DNA of 14,437 bases, taken from Candidatus Scatomorpha merdipullorum (lineage in GTDB: Bacteria; Bacillota; Clostridia; Oscillospirales; Oscillospiraceae). Below the pieces are notes generated by a model. The model worked only from the letters and a program-made list of their open reading frames with translations, ran no database searches and was not told where the DNA came from. The position numbers and the translations under genes are program-made. Location of the stretch: the NCBI GenBank assembly GCA_018716795.1, contig DVJK01000087.1:1-14437 (forward strand), in the 5' to 3' direction. Below, piece by piece: positions 6,678 to 12,890 of this stretch (positions are counted from its first letter, which is position 1; each line of letters opens with the position of its first letter).

Positions 6678-6712
6678 AGCACGCAGCACCTCCCCTTTGC
6701 TTGCAGTCCTCT

Positions 6713-6724
6713 AGAACCGGTTCG
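6713..6724. promoter_or_regulatory. operator-like dyad, copy 1
   Basis: AGAACCGGTTCG, read CGAACCGGTTCT on the minus strand. It contains the 10-bp palindrome GAACCGGTTC and lies in the hypA leader. Confidence 0.5.
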
Positions 6725-6751
6725 GAACAGCCCCGGCTAAAGCGCCGTTTT

Positions 6752-6763
6752 CGAACTTGTCCG
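6752..6763. promoter_or_regulatory. operator-like dyad, copy 2
   Basis: CGAACTTGTCCG, one change from the CGAA-N4-TTCG form, at the predicted transcription start of the hypA unit. Confidence 0.5.
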
Positions 6764-6771
6764 GACGACTG

Positions 6772-6800
6772 ATTATAATTTGACAATGATTCGAACTAAT
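6772..6800 (-). promoter_or_regulatory. probable promoter of the hypA-to-hypB gene set
   Basis: A perfect minus-strand -10 TATAAT (6777-6772). The -35 region is poor (TTAGTT or ATTAGT at 16-17 bases spacing). Predicted start is near 6765. One CGAA-N4-TTCG dyad covers the -35 region (6792-6803) and one covers the start (6752-6763), fitting repression. Confidence 0.5.
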
Positions 6801-6803
6801 TCG
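6792..6803. promoter_or_regulatory. operator-like dyad, copy 3
   Basis: CGAACTAATTCG, a perfect CGAA-N4-TTCG. It is nearly identical, flanks included, to the copy at 7843-7854 in front of the ene-reductase gene. It overlaps the -35 region of the hypA promoter. Confidence 0.6.
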
Positions 6804-6880
6804 ACATAATACTAACACAAGCCTCGATTCTTTGCAATCGGATATTGTGATAAAATTATCGCTTTAGTAGATTGCAATAA

Positions 6881-6907
6881 AAAAGCCACAGAAAATCTGT
6901 GGCTTTT
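6881..6907 (-). terminator. bidirectional intrinsic terminator downstream of tetR
   Basis: A 12-bp perfect stem (6881-6892 with 6896-6907) and a 3-base AAA loop. It is A-rich on the left and T-rich on the right, so either strand gives a U-tract. On the minus strand it lies about 42 bases past the tetR stop and insulates the hypA unit from tetR readthrough. Confidence 0.9.
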
Positions 6908-6930
6908 ATACAAGGCATATTCAATTGCAC

Positions 6931-6942
6931 CGAGCCGGTTCG
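6931..6942. promoter_or_regulatory. operator-like dyad, copy 4
   Basis: CGAGCCGGTTCG, read CGAACCGGCTCG on the minus strand. It lies immediately after the tetR stop codon and is one change from CGAA-N4-TTCG. Confidence 0.4.
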
Positions 6943-6948
6943 GTTCCG

Positions 6949-7563
6949 TCAGCCGTTCTGGTGGGGCTTGAGCATATCTATGAAGGCGTTGACGAGGCGT
7001 TCGGATTCCGTCTCTATGTCGACGTTCTCGGGCTGGATGGCCCAGTGGAGGCAGAGGCCGCCTATCATATAGCGCAGGACGCTGGTGGCGGAGTACAGAT
7101 TGAGGTCGTCGCGGAATTCGCCGGAGCGTATCCCCCGCTCTATGGCGTTCATGTAGTAGCCGTAGGCCGTGCGGCGGATGTCGAGCGCGACGTCCTTGTG
7201 GTGCTTGAGCTCGGCGCAAAAGCTGACGTTCGAGGTGTCCGCCCCGCCGTCAATCGAGGCCCTCACCTTGAAAAGCACCAGGTTTTTCAGGGTTTCCGAG
7301 GCGGTTTTGCCCTTGAGCTCCTCAATGCTGTCGTCCATCAAATCGTCAATCGCCTCGGCGTAGCCGAAGAAAATCGACTCCTTGGACGGGAAATAGTAAT
7401 AAAACGTGCCGGTTGAGACGTCGGCGGCCTTGCAGATGTCCGCGACCTTCACGTTGTCGAAGCCCCTGCTGGAAAAGAGGTCGATCGCGCAGTCGTAAAT
7501 CCGCTTGGGCACCGTCCGGCTGCGGTGCTCCCTGGTCTTCAGTTTTTGAGGTAAAGTTCCCAC
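6949..7563 (-). CDS. TetR/AcrR-family transcriptional regulator
   Basis: DNA-binding regulator, probably a ligand-released repressor. Of 204 residues, about 15-65 form the TetR N-terminal domain: RIYDCAIDLFSSRGF, then the helix-turn-helix VADICKAADVSTGTFYYYF, then PSKESIFF. The rest is the variable ligand-binding domain, with two cysteines and several aromatic residues. The start is a GTG at 7563; no ATG lies upstream in frame. AGGAG is about 11 bases before it, somewhat far. It sits between the hypA unit and the divergent ene-reductase gene, both of which carry the same dyad near their promoters, so it most likely controls both in response to the pathway compound. The ligand is unknown. Confidence 0.92.
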   Translation of the reverse strand: MGTLPQKLKTREHRSRTVPKRIYDCAIDLFSSRGFDNVKVADICKAADVSTGTFYYYFPSKESIFFGYAEAIDDLMDDSIEELKGKTASETLKNLVLFKVRASIDGGADTSNVSFCAELKHHKDVALDIRRTAYGYYMNAIERGIRSGEFRDDLNLYSATSVLRYMIGGLCLHWAIQPENVDIETESERLVNAFIDMLKPHQNG

Positions 7564-7604
7564 GGCTGATAACTCTCCTTTGCTCCGCGCGCCGCGCGGA
7601 TTGG

Positions 7605-7656
7605 ACGGGCCCGCAGCTTGAACTTATATATATATATATATATATATGAGGCCCGT
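7605..7656 (-). other. inverted repeat enclosing the TA tract in the tetR leader
   Basis: ACGGGCC at 7605-7611 pairs with GGCCCGT at 7650-7656, a perfect 7-bp match. The arms surround the self-complementary TA tract, so the tetR leader RNA may fold into a long hairpin whose length depends on the repeat number. It ends about 40 bases before the GTG start. Confidence 0.5.
7625..7647. repeat. (TA)n dinucleotide microsatellite
   Basis: A pure TA run of 23 bases (11.5 units), rare in a GC-rich bacterial genome. It lies in the predicted 5' untranslated region of tetR, about 22 bases past the predicted start. Such tracts can change length by strand slippage. Confidence 0.9.
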
Positions 7657-7676
7657 TTGCGTCATATTGTGAATTT

Positions 7677-7705
7677 ATTCTACAAAAATCCCCTCCGTTT
7701 GTCAA
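7677..7705 (-). promoter_or_regulatory. tetR promoter
   Basis: Minus-strand TTGACA (7705-7700), a 17-base spacer and TAGAAT (7682-7677), close to the sigma-A consensus. Predicted start is near 7670, giving a leader of about 107 bases. Confidence 0.7.
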
Positions 7706-7772
7706 TCAATTTATTGGCGCGTACAGCCAGTTATAATATGGGTTTTGCCCTTATCCGGACGCAAATTATATC

Positions 7773-7784
7773 CGAACGTGTTCA
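7773..7784. promoter_or_regulatory. operator-like dyad, copy 5
   Basis: CGAACGTGTTCA, one change from CGAA-N4-TTCG, located about 18 bases upstream of the -35 box of the ene-reductase promoter. Confidence 0.5.
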
Positions 7785-7802
7785 GGAATTTTTCGAGACG
7801 TA

Positions 7803-7832
7803 TTGACAAAACCCGGCTTCGTTTGATATTAT
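7803..7832 (+). promoter_or_regulatory. promoter of the ene-reductase / alcohol dehydrogenase unit
   Basis: Consensus -35 TTGACA (7803-7808), an 18-base spacer and -10 TATTAT (7827-7832) with an upstream TG for an extended -10. Predicted start is near 7840, overlapped or closely followed by the dyad at 7843-7854. Confidence 0.7.
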
Positions 7833-7842
7833 TAGGTCGATT

Positions 7843-7854
7843 CGAACTGATTCG
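7843..7854. promoter_or_regulatory. operator-like dyad, copy 6
   Basis: CGAACTGATTCG, a perfect CGAA-N4-TTCG at the predicted transcription start, well placed for repression by the adjacent TetR protein. Confidence 0.6.
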
Positions 7855-7893
7855 GTTTTTATCCGGCTAACTCAACTAATCTGGAGGTATCCC

Positions 7894-9864
7894 ATGAATC
7901 CGAAAGTGCTTCTCGAGCCCATTAAGATTGGCAGCCTCGAAGTAAAGAACCGCTTTGTCGTCCCTGCCATGGGCACAAACTTCGCGACTCCCGACGGCTT
8001 CGTCACCGATCAGCTCATCGCTTATCACACCGCGCGCGCCAAGGGCGGCTACGGCCTTATCATCACCGAGGTCGTCGCCGTGCAGGCCAACGGCAAGGCC
8101 ATAATCTTCGAGCCGGGCATCTGGGATGACAAGTTCATCCCCGGCTGGAAGAAGCTCACCGATTCCGTCCACGCCGCCGGCGGCAGGATTTTCTGCCAGC
8201 TCCACCACTGCGGCCGCCAGACCCTCCCCGTCTTCATCGGCGGCGAGACTCCCGTCGCCCCGAGCGCCGTCCCCTGCCCAGCGGACAACAGCCTCTGCCG
8301 CGAGCTGAGCGGCGAGGAGTGCTGGGAGCTGGTCGAGGCCTACGGCGATGCCGCCGTCCGCGCCAAGGAGGCCGGCTTTGACGGCGTCGAGGTCCACGGC
8401 GGCCACGGCTATATGATAGCCCAGTTCATGAGCCCGCATTCCAACAAGCGCACCGACGAGTGGGGCGGCGACCTCTACGGCCGCCTGAAGCTCCCGCGCG
8501 AGATTTTCAAGAACATCCGCGCCAAGTGCGGCGAGGACTACCCGATGATTTTCCGCTTCAGCTACGACCAGAAGGTCAACGGCGGCACGACGATAGAGGA
8601 GGCCACCGTCATCGCCAAGACCGCCGAGGACTGCGGCGTCGACGCGGTGAACATCACCATCTGCACCTACGCGAGCATCGAGTACATGAGCGCCACGCCC
8701 ATGATGCCCTCCGGCTTCAACCAGCATCCGACCGCGATTATCAAGAACTCCGTGAGCATCCCGGTCATGGCCGTCGGCCGCTTCAATAACGTCCTGGTCG
8801 CCGCCGACGCCGTTGAGAGCGGCCGCGCCGACATGATTTGCTTCGGCCGCACCTCCCTCGCCGACCCCGAGCTGCCCAACAAGCTCGCCGAGGACCGCCT
8901 GGACGAGCAGATTCCCTGCATCGGCTGCACCCAGAGCTGCATCAGCGCCCTCACAAACCCGAACCGCGGCTTTAAGATAAGCTGCCTCATAAACCCCGTC
9001 ACCGGCCACGAGTTCGAGTATGACATGAGCCGCGTCCCCGAGGACAAGGCCAAGCGCGTCCTCGTCGTCGGCGGCGGCCCCGGCGGCCTCTACGCCGCGA
9101 TGACCGCGGCTCAGAAGGGCCACAAGGTCACTCTCTGCGAGGCCTCCGGCAAGTTCGGCGGCAAGTTCCGCCTGGCCTCCATCCCGCCCTGCAAGCACGA
9201 GATAGCCGCCGGCCTCAAGTACTACATCCACATGTGCGAGAAGCTCGGCGTCGACATGCGCCTCAACTGCGCCGTCGACGGGCAGTTCATCAAGGACATG
9301 GCTCCCGACGCTGTCATCCTGGCCACCGGCTCCTCCGTCGCCATGCCTCCCATCCCGGGCATCCGCAACGAGAAGTTCCTCACCGTGGCCGACGTGCTCG
9401 GCGGCGCCGCCCTGCCCGGCGCGAAGGTCCTCGTCGCCGGCGGCGGCATGACCGCCTGCGAGCTGGCCGACTTCCTCTGCGAGCACAACCGCATCGTCTC
9501 CGTCGTTGAGATGGCTCCCATGATAGCCGCCGACGCCGAGACCGCCCCGAGGCGCTTCCTCATGCAGCGCCTGAACCGCTGGAGCCACGCCCTCGACTTC
9601 TACGGCCCCTGCCTGAGCGTCTTCACGAGTGCGAAGATAACCGAGTTCTTCGACGACGGCGTCGCCGTCGAGATGAACGGCGAGGTCAGGGAGCTGCGCG
9701 GCTACGACAGCGTCATCCTCTCCCTCGGCGTCACGCCCTACAACCCGCTCGAGGAGGCCGCCCGCGCCGCCTGCGGCGAGGTCTACGTCGTCGGCGACGC
9801 GGTCCAGACCGGCAGCGCCAACAACGCCACCGAGAGCGCGCTTGCCGCCGTCCTCAGCCTGTAA
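7894..9864 (+). CDS. FMN/4Fe-4S/FAD ene-reductase, old yellow enzyme family (2,4-dienoyl-CoA reductase/Bai type)
   Basis: NAD(P)H-dependent reductase of activated C=C bonds, cytoplasmic. The 656 residues show the full three-part layout. A TIM-barrel FMN domain covers about 1-335, with VEVHGGHGYMIAQFMSP at 166-182; Y173 is the likely proton donor, and RTDEWGG replaces the usual RTDEYGG. The 4Fe-4S motif is C342, C345, C349, C364. FAD and NAD(H) domains follow: VLVVGGGPGGLYAA at 389-402, VLVAGGGMTACELA at 512-525 and VYVVGDAVQTG at 630-640. Length is typical of FadH/BaiCD/BaiH relatives. ATG 7894 follows GGAGG by six bases. It is first in an operon with an alcohol dehydrogenase and probably under TetR control. 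Enoyl-CoA, enoate, steroid or flavonoid enones are possible substrates; sequence alone does not decide. Confidence 0.92.
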   Translation: MNPKVLLEPIKIGSLEVKNRFVVPAMGTNFATPDGFVTDQLIAYHTARAKGGYGLIITEVVAVQANGKAIIFEPGIWDDKFIPGWKKLTDSVHAAGGRIFCQLHHCGRQTLPVFIGGETPVAPSAVPCPADNSLCRELSGEECWELVEAYGDAAVRAKEAGFDGVEVHGGHGYMIAQFMSPHSNKRTDEWGGDLYGRLKLPREIFKNIRAKCGEDYPMIFRFSYDQKVNGGTTIEEATVIAKTAEDCGVDAVNITICTYASIEYMSATPMMPSGFNQHPTAIIKNSVSIPVMAVGRFNNVLVAADAVESGRADMICFGRTSLADPELPNKLAEDRLDEQIPCIGCTQSCISALTNPNRGFKISCLINPVTGHEFEYDMSRVPEDKAKRVLVVGGGPGGLYAAMTAAQKGHKVTLCEASGKFGGKFRLASIPPCKHEIAAGLKYYIHMCEKLGVDMRLNCAVDGQFIKDMAPDAVILATGSSVAMPPIPGIRNEKFLTVADVLGGAALPGAKVLVAGGGMTACELADFLCEHNRIVSVVEMAPMIAADAETAPRRFLMQRLNRWSHALDFYGPCLSVFTSAKITEFFDDGVAVEMNGEVRELRGYDSVILSLGVTPYNPLEEAARAACGEVYVVGDAVQTGSANNATESALAAVLSL

Positions 9865-9897
9865 GCGCCGGGAAGCGGTAAAACCCATCCTTCTCCG

Positions 9898-9931
9898 GGC
9901 GGCGTCCGCGGCCTTGCGCCCGGACGCCGCC
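9898..9931 (+). other. intercistronic hairpin between ene-reductase and dehydrogenase genes
   Basis: Perfect 11-bp GC-rich stem (9898-9908 with 9921-9931) and a 12-base loop. No T-run follows, and the dehydrogenase ribosome site begins about 15 bases later. It may stabilise the upstream mRNA or act as a partial attenuator. Confidence 0.55.
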
Positions 9932-9957
9932 GATTTCAAAAATGCAGAGGAGTCAAC

Positions 9958-11109
9958 ATGCTTAACTACACCTTTGTTCAGAACATAAAAATACTCGCCG
10001 GGAACGGCTGCATCGCCAATATAGGCGAGGTCGTCAGCTCCTTCGGCTATCACAAGGCCCTGTTCATCCACGGCGGAAGCCTCCGCCGCAGCGGCGTCGC
10101 CACGAAGGTCGAGGCCGCGCTGGGCCGCTACGGCATAGAGTGCGTGGACTTTGAGCGCGTCAAGAGCGACCCTCCCGCCTCCCTCGTAGACGAGGGCGCG
10201 GCCTTCGCGCGCGAGAACGGCTGCGACTGCGTCGTCGCTATCGGCGGCGGCAGCGCCATTGACATGGCCAAGGCGATTAACCTCCTGCGCTTCAACGAGG
10301 GCAAAATCCTCGAATACGCCGCGAAGCCGCACGTCCAGTCCCCGGGCCTCTTCGTCGCCCCGACCACGAGCGGCACCGGCGCCGAGCTCTCCACCGGCTC
10401 CGTCCTGACCGACACCGAGCACGACATGAAGATTCCCGTGCCCGTCAACAACTCCATGCCCGAGGTCGTCTTCCTCGACCCCGAGCTGACCGTCTCCATG
10501 AGCCCCGCCATGACCATGCAGACCGGCCTCGACGCCTTCTCGCACGCCGTCGAGGGCTACTGCAATCTCATGAGCAGCATGATGATGGACCCCATCTGCG
10601 AGAAGATTATGGAGATGATTGCCGAGAGCCTGCCCGCCGCCGTCGCGGACGGCGCGGATATGCAGGCCCGCGCCCGGCTGCAGGCCGCGGCCTGCATGGG
10701 CGGCTGGTGCCTCACGAACGTCTACGCCAACGTCGGCCACAGCCTGGCCCACGTCGTCGGCGCGCACTATCACCTCGTCCACGGCTCCGCCTGCTCCTAC
10801 TCCCTGCCGCCCGTCCTGAAGCACATGGCTCCCGCCGTGCCGCAGAAGGTCAAGCGGATAGGCCGGATTCTCGGCGCGAGCTTCGACGGCGGCGAGACGC
10901 CCGAGCAGATTGGCGAGAAGGCCGCCGCCGCGTACATCGCCTTCCGCGACGGGCTGGGGATGCCTCCCGTGCGCGAGGCCGGCGTCGTTGTCGAGGACAT
11001 CGACGCCCTCGCCGAGCTCGTCGTACACGAGCCCTTCGCCCAGCTCACGCCCGTGCCGGTCGACCACGCCGCCGCCGTCAAGCTGCTGCGCGAGATGCTC
11101 GGCCTCTGA
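9958..11109 (+). CDS. iron-containing alcohol dehydrogenase (group III)
   Basis: NAD(P)-dependent alcohol/aldehyde or ketone interconversion, cytoplasmic, with a bound divalent metal, usually iron. The 383 residues have the length of single-domain family members. The nucleotide-binding block is AIGGGSAIDMAKAI (94-107), followed by APTTSGTGAE (134-143). Metal ligands are at the canonical spacing: D192 and H196 in LDAFSHAVEGY, H261 in GHSLAH, and H275 in HLVHG. ATG 9958 follows GAGGAG by five bases. It is 93 bases after the ene-reductase gene with no promoter seen in between, so the two form one operon ending at the terminator at 11137. It may reduce an aldehyde or ketone, or oxidise an alcohol, from the compound the ene-reductase handles. 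The substrate is not predictable. Confidence 0.93.
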   Translation: MLNYTFVQNIKILAGNGCIANIGEVVSSFGYHKALFIHGGSLRRSGVATKVEAALGRYGIECVDFERVKSDPPASLVDEGAAFARENGCDCVVAIGGGSAIDMAKAINLLRFNEGKILEYAAKPHVQSPGLFVAPTTSGTGAELSTGSVLTDTEHDMKIPVPVNNSMPEVVFLDPELTVSMSPAMTMQTGLDAFSHAVEGYCNLMSSMMMDPICEKIMEMIAESLPAAVADGADMQARARLQAAACMGGWCLTNVYANVGHSLAHVVGAHYHLVHGSACSYSLPPVLKHMAPAVPQKVKRIGRILGASFDGGETPEQIGEKAAAAYIAFRDGLGMPPVREAGVVVEDIDALAELVVHEPFAQLTPVPVDHAAAVKLLREMLGL

Positions 11110-11136
11110 GCCCGCCGGGTTTATATCCAAGCTTTC

Positions 11137-11165
11137 GGGCCGCCGTTTCAAACGGCGGCCCTTTT
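11137..11165 (+). terminator. intrinsic terminator of the ene-reductase / dehydrogenase operon
   Basis: A 9-bp perfect GC stem (11137-11145 with 11153-11161), loop TTTCAAA that can add further A-T pairs, and TTTT directly after. It lies 28 bases past the dehydrogenase stop. Confidence 0.9.
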
Positions 11166-11208
11166 CGCGCATTTTATACAGAATATGCGCGAATCTGCAA
11201 GGTTTTGG

Positions 11209-11237
11209 TGGACGGGGCAGGGCGGCTGTGTTATAAT
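11209..11237 (+). promoter_or_regulatory. promoter of the protease-kinase unit
   Basis: TGGACG (11209-11214), a 17-base spacer and a perfect TATAAT (11232-11237) with an upstream TG (extended -10). Predicted start is near 11244, giving a GC-rich leader of about 155 bases before the ATG. Confidence 0.7.
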
Positions 11238-11349
11238 ATTCTCGAATTGTGCGTCCGCCCCGGCGGATGCGGTTCCAGACGTCGCGCCGCGGCCAAAAGC
11301 GCGAAGGCGGCCTTCCGCTGCGGCGGCTCATTGCGCGATTATTCCGGCC

Positions 11350-11382
11350 GGCCCCGGCGCTTTTTCGCCCGGGCCGTCTTTT
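11350..11382 (+). promoter_or_regulatory. terminator-like hairpin in the leader (possible attenuator)
   Basis: A 10-bp stem with one mismatch (11350-11359 with 11366-11375), loop CTTTTT, then GTCTTTT. It has the form of an intrinsic terminator but stands between the promoter and the protease start, 17 bases before the ATG, so it could act as a transcription attenuator. Confidence 0.45.
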
Positions 11383-11398
11383 GAAGCGGGGTGTGTTC

Positions 11399-12889
11399 AT
11401 GAAAAAGCGGCTGCTTTGCGCGCTCATATGCCTGCTCGCGCTCTCTCTGCCCCTCTCCGCCTGCGGCACGGCGGAGGACGACGAGCCCGTCGCCGCCAGG
11501 GCCAGGAACGGCGTCGTGCGCGTGCTCTCGGTCCTGCCCAACCTCAACACGGGCGAGCTGGAAGTATCCACCGGCACCGCCTTCGGCGTGGGCCGGGCGG
11601 GAGAGCCGACGGACGTCTTCGTCACGAACACGCACGTGGTTCAAAACAGCTATGTGGACAGCTCCGGCCGGGTTGTGGACGCCCCGGCGGAGAGCGTGTA
11701 CATAATCGAGGGCGACATCTCCTGGAGCAGCAGCCTCGACCCGGATTTGAGCCTGCTTATCCCCTGCACGGTGCTCTACGCCTCCTCCGGCGACGGGCCG
11801 GACTACGCCGTAATCCGCGCGGAGGAGGCGCCCGAGGGCCGCGTGGCCCTGCCGCTCCTCTCCGCCTCGGACGAGGCCGTCGTGGGCGAGGACGTGTACG
11901 CCCTGGGCTATCCGGGCAGCTCCGACCTCACGGAGGGCGGGGCGTATACCCAGACCCTGCTGGCCGACGCCGAGGACGTCACCGTCACGCGCGGCGTCAT
12001 CTCCCGCCTCACCGACTCCGCGGCCTTCAACGCGCGGCTCATCCAGCACGACGCGCAGATTAACCACGGCAACTCCGGCGGCCCGCTCATCAACCCCGAC
12101 GGCGCGGTCGTGGGCATCAACACCTACCTGCTCGGCGGCGACGTCTCCACCGGCGACGAGAGCGCGTACTACTCCGTGAGCATCGCCTACGCCCGCGACA
12201 AGCTCGACGAGCTCGGACTGCACTACGACGTGTACGTCCCCTCCGGAGGCGGCGGCCCCGTCTGGATTATCGCGCTCGCCGCAGCCGTCGTCCTCGCGCT
12301 TGCGCTGACGCTCTTCCTCGCGCTCCGCTCGCGCCGCCGCACCGCCGGGGCGCACGCCGCGCACGCGGCCGGCCCCGCGCGGCAGGGCCCGTCCGCCTTC
12401 GGCGGAGGCGCGGAGCCTCCCGCCTACCGGCCGCCCGACGCTCCCGCCTATCAGCCGCCGGAGACGGCGGACTATTCAGGGGATTGGGGCGCGCGGGGCC
12501 CCGCCCGGCCCGCATACGGCTATGCCCCGGCCCGGGAGGTCCCGCCGCAGGGCGTCCCGGCGCAAAAGGCTTTCATCCTTCGCGGCGTCTCCGGCGTCTT
12601 CGCCGGGCGGAGCTTCGCCGTGAACGGCCGGCTGAGCATAGGCCGCGGCGCGGAGGGCAACGACGTCGCCTACCCGGCCGACACGCGGGGCATAAGCCGG
12701 AGGCACTGTATGCTCCTTGTGAACTCCGGCCGGCTGTACGTCCGCGACCTCGGCTCGAGCTACGGCACCTTCCTCTCCGGCGGGCGGCGGCTGGAGCCCA
12801 TGAAATTCGCACCCCTTGCTCCCGGCTCGACCATAAGCCTGGGTTCAATAAACGAAAGCTTCATAATTGAAGAAAGCGGAGGCGTCTGA
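11399..12889 (+). CDS. membrane-anchored trypsin-like serine protease with cytoplasmic FHA domain
   Basis: A 496-residue signalling protein. An N-terminal signal (MKKRLLCALICLLALSL) ends in the lipobox LSAC (C22). A HtrA-like trypsin-fold domain follows at about 30-275 with H79 (TNTHVV), D135 (PDYAVI) and S226 (GNSGGPL). Residues 288-309 are a transmembrane helix followed by basic RSRRR, then a Pro/Tyr-rich linker to about 388. An FHA domain covers about 390-490 with G415-R416, S433-x-x-H436 and S454-Y-G-T457, where Tyr replaces the usual Asn. Expected topology: protease outside, FHA inside. FHA domains bind phosphothreonine, and a Ser/Thr kinase gene begins one base after this stop, so the FHA may recognise that kinase or its targets. 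I chose the ATG at 11399, which starts the signal peptide; GGGGTG lies five bases upstream. Confidence 0.88.
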   Translation: MKKRLLCALICLLALSLPLSACGTAEDDEPVAARARNGVVRVLSVLPNLNTGELEVSTGTAFGVGRAGEPTDVFVTNTHVVQNSYVDSSGRVVDAPAESVYIIEGDISWSSSLDPDLSLLIPCTVLYASSGDGPDYAVIRAEEAPEGRVALPLLSASDEAVVGEDVYALGYPGSSDLTEGGAYTQTLLADAEDVTVTRGVISRLTDSAAFNARLIQHDAQINHGNSGGPLINPDGAVVGINTYLLGGDVSTGDESAYYSVSIAYARDKLDELGLHYDVYVPSGGGGPVWIIALAAAVVLALALTLFLALRSRRRTAGAHAAHAAGPARQGPSAFGGGAEPPAYRPPDAPAYQPPETADYSGDWGARGPARPAYGYAPAREVPPQGVPAQKAFILRGVSGVFAGRSFAVNGRLSIGRGAEGNDVAYPADTRGISRRHCMLLVNSGRLYVRDLGSSYGTFLSGGRRLEPMKFAPLAPGSTISLGSINESFIIEESGGV

Positions 12890-12890
12890 T

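Larger units (their letters stand above)
7564..7893. other. 330-base divergent regulatory region
   Basis: No convincing coding region. It holds the tetR leader with a (TA)11 tract, the tetR promoter on the minus strand, two operator-like dyads and the promoter of the ene-reductase unit on the plus strand. The part away from the GC-rich tetR leader is much more AT-rich than the flanking genes. Confidence 0.7.

Noticed and set aside
6780..6810. Possible plus-strand promoter TTGACA with CATAAT
   Set aside because: The spacing is 19 bases, there is no gene downstream on that strand, and transcription would meet the terminator at 6881 within about 70 bases. A short antisense or sRNA transcript cannot be excluded.
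6833..6876. Inverted repeat TGCAATC/GATTGCA around GATAAAATTATC
   Set aside because: Arms are short (7 bp) and far apart in AT-rich DNA, so chance is likely. No separate RNA gene can be supported.
7876..11631. A 1251-codon open frame on the minus strand opposite the ene-reductase and dehydrogenase genes
   Set aside because: It results from the strong G/C bias at third codon positions on the opposite strand. Its product is low-complexity (Ala/Gly/Val/Asp-rich) without recognisable domains, and it overlaps two well-supported genes, a terminator and a promoter.
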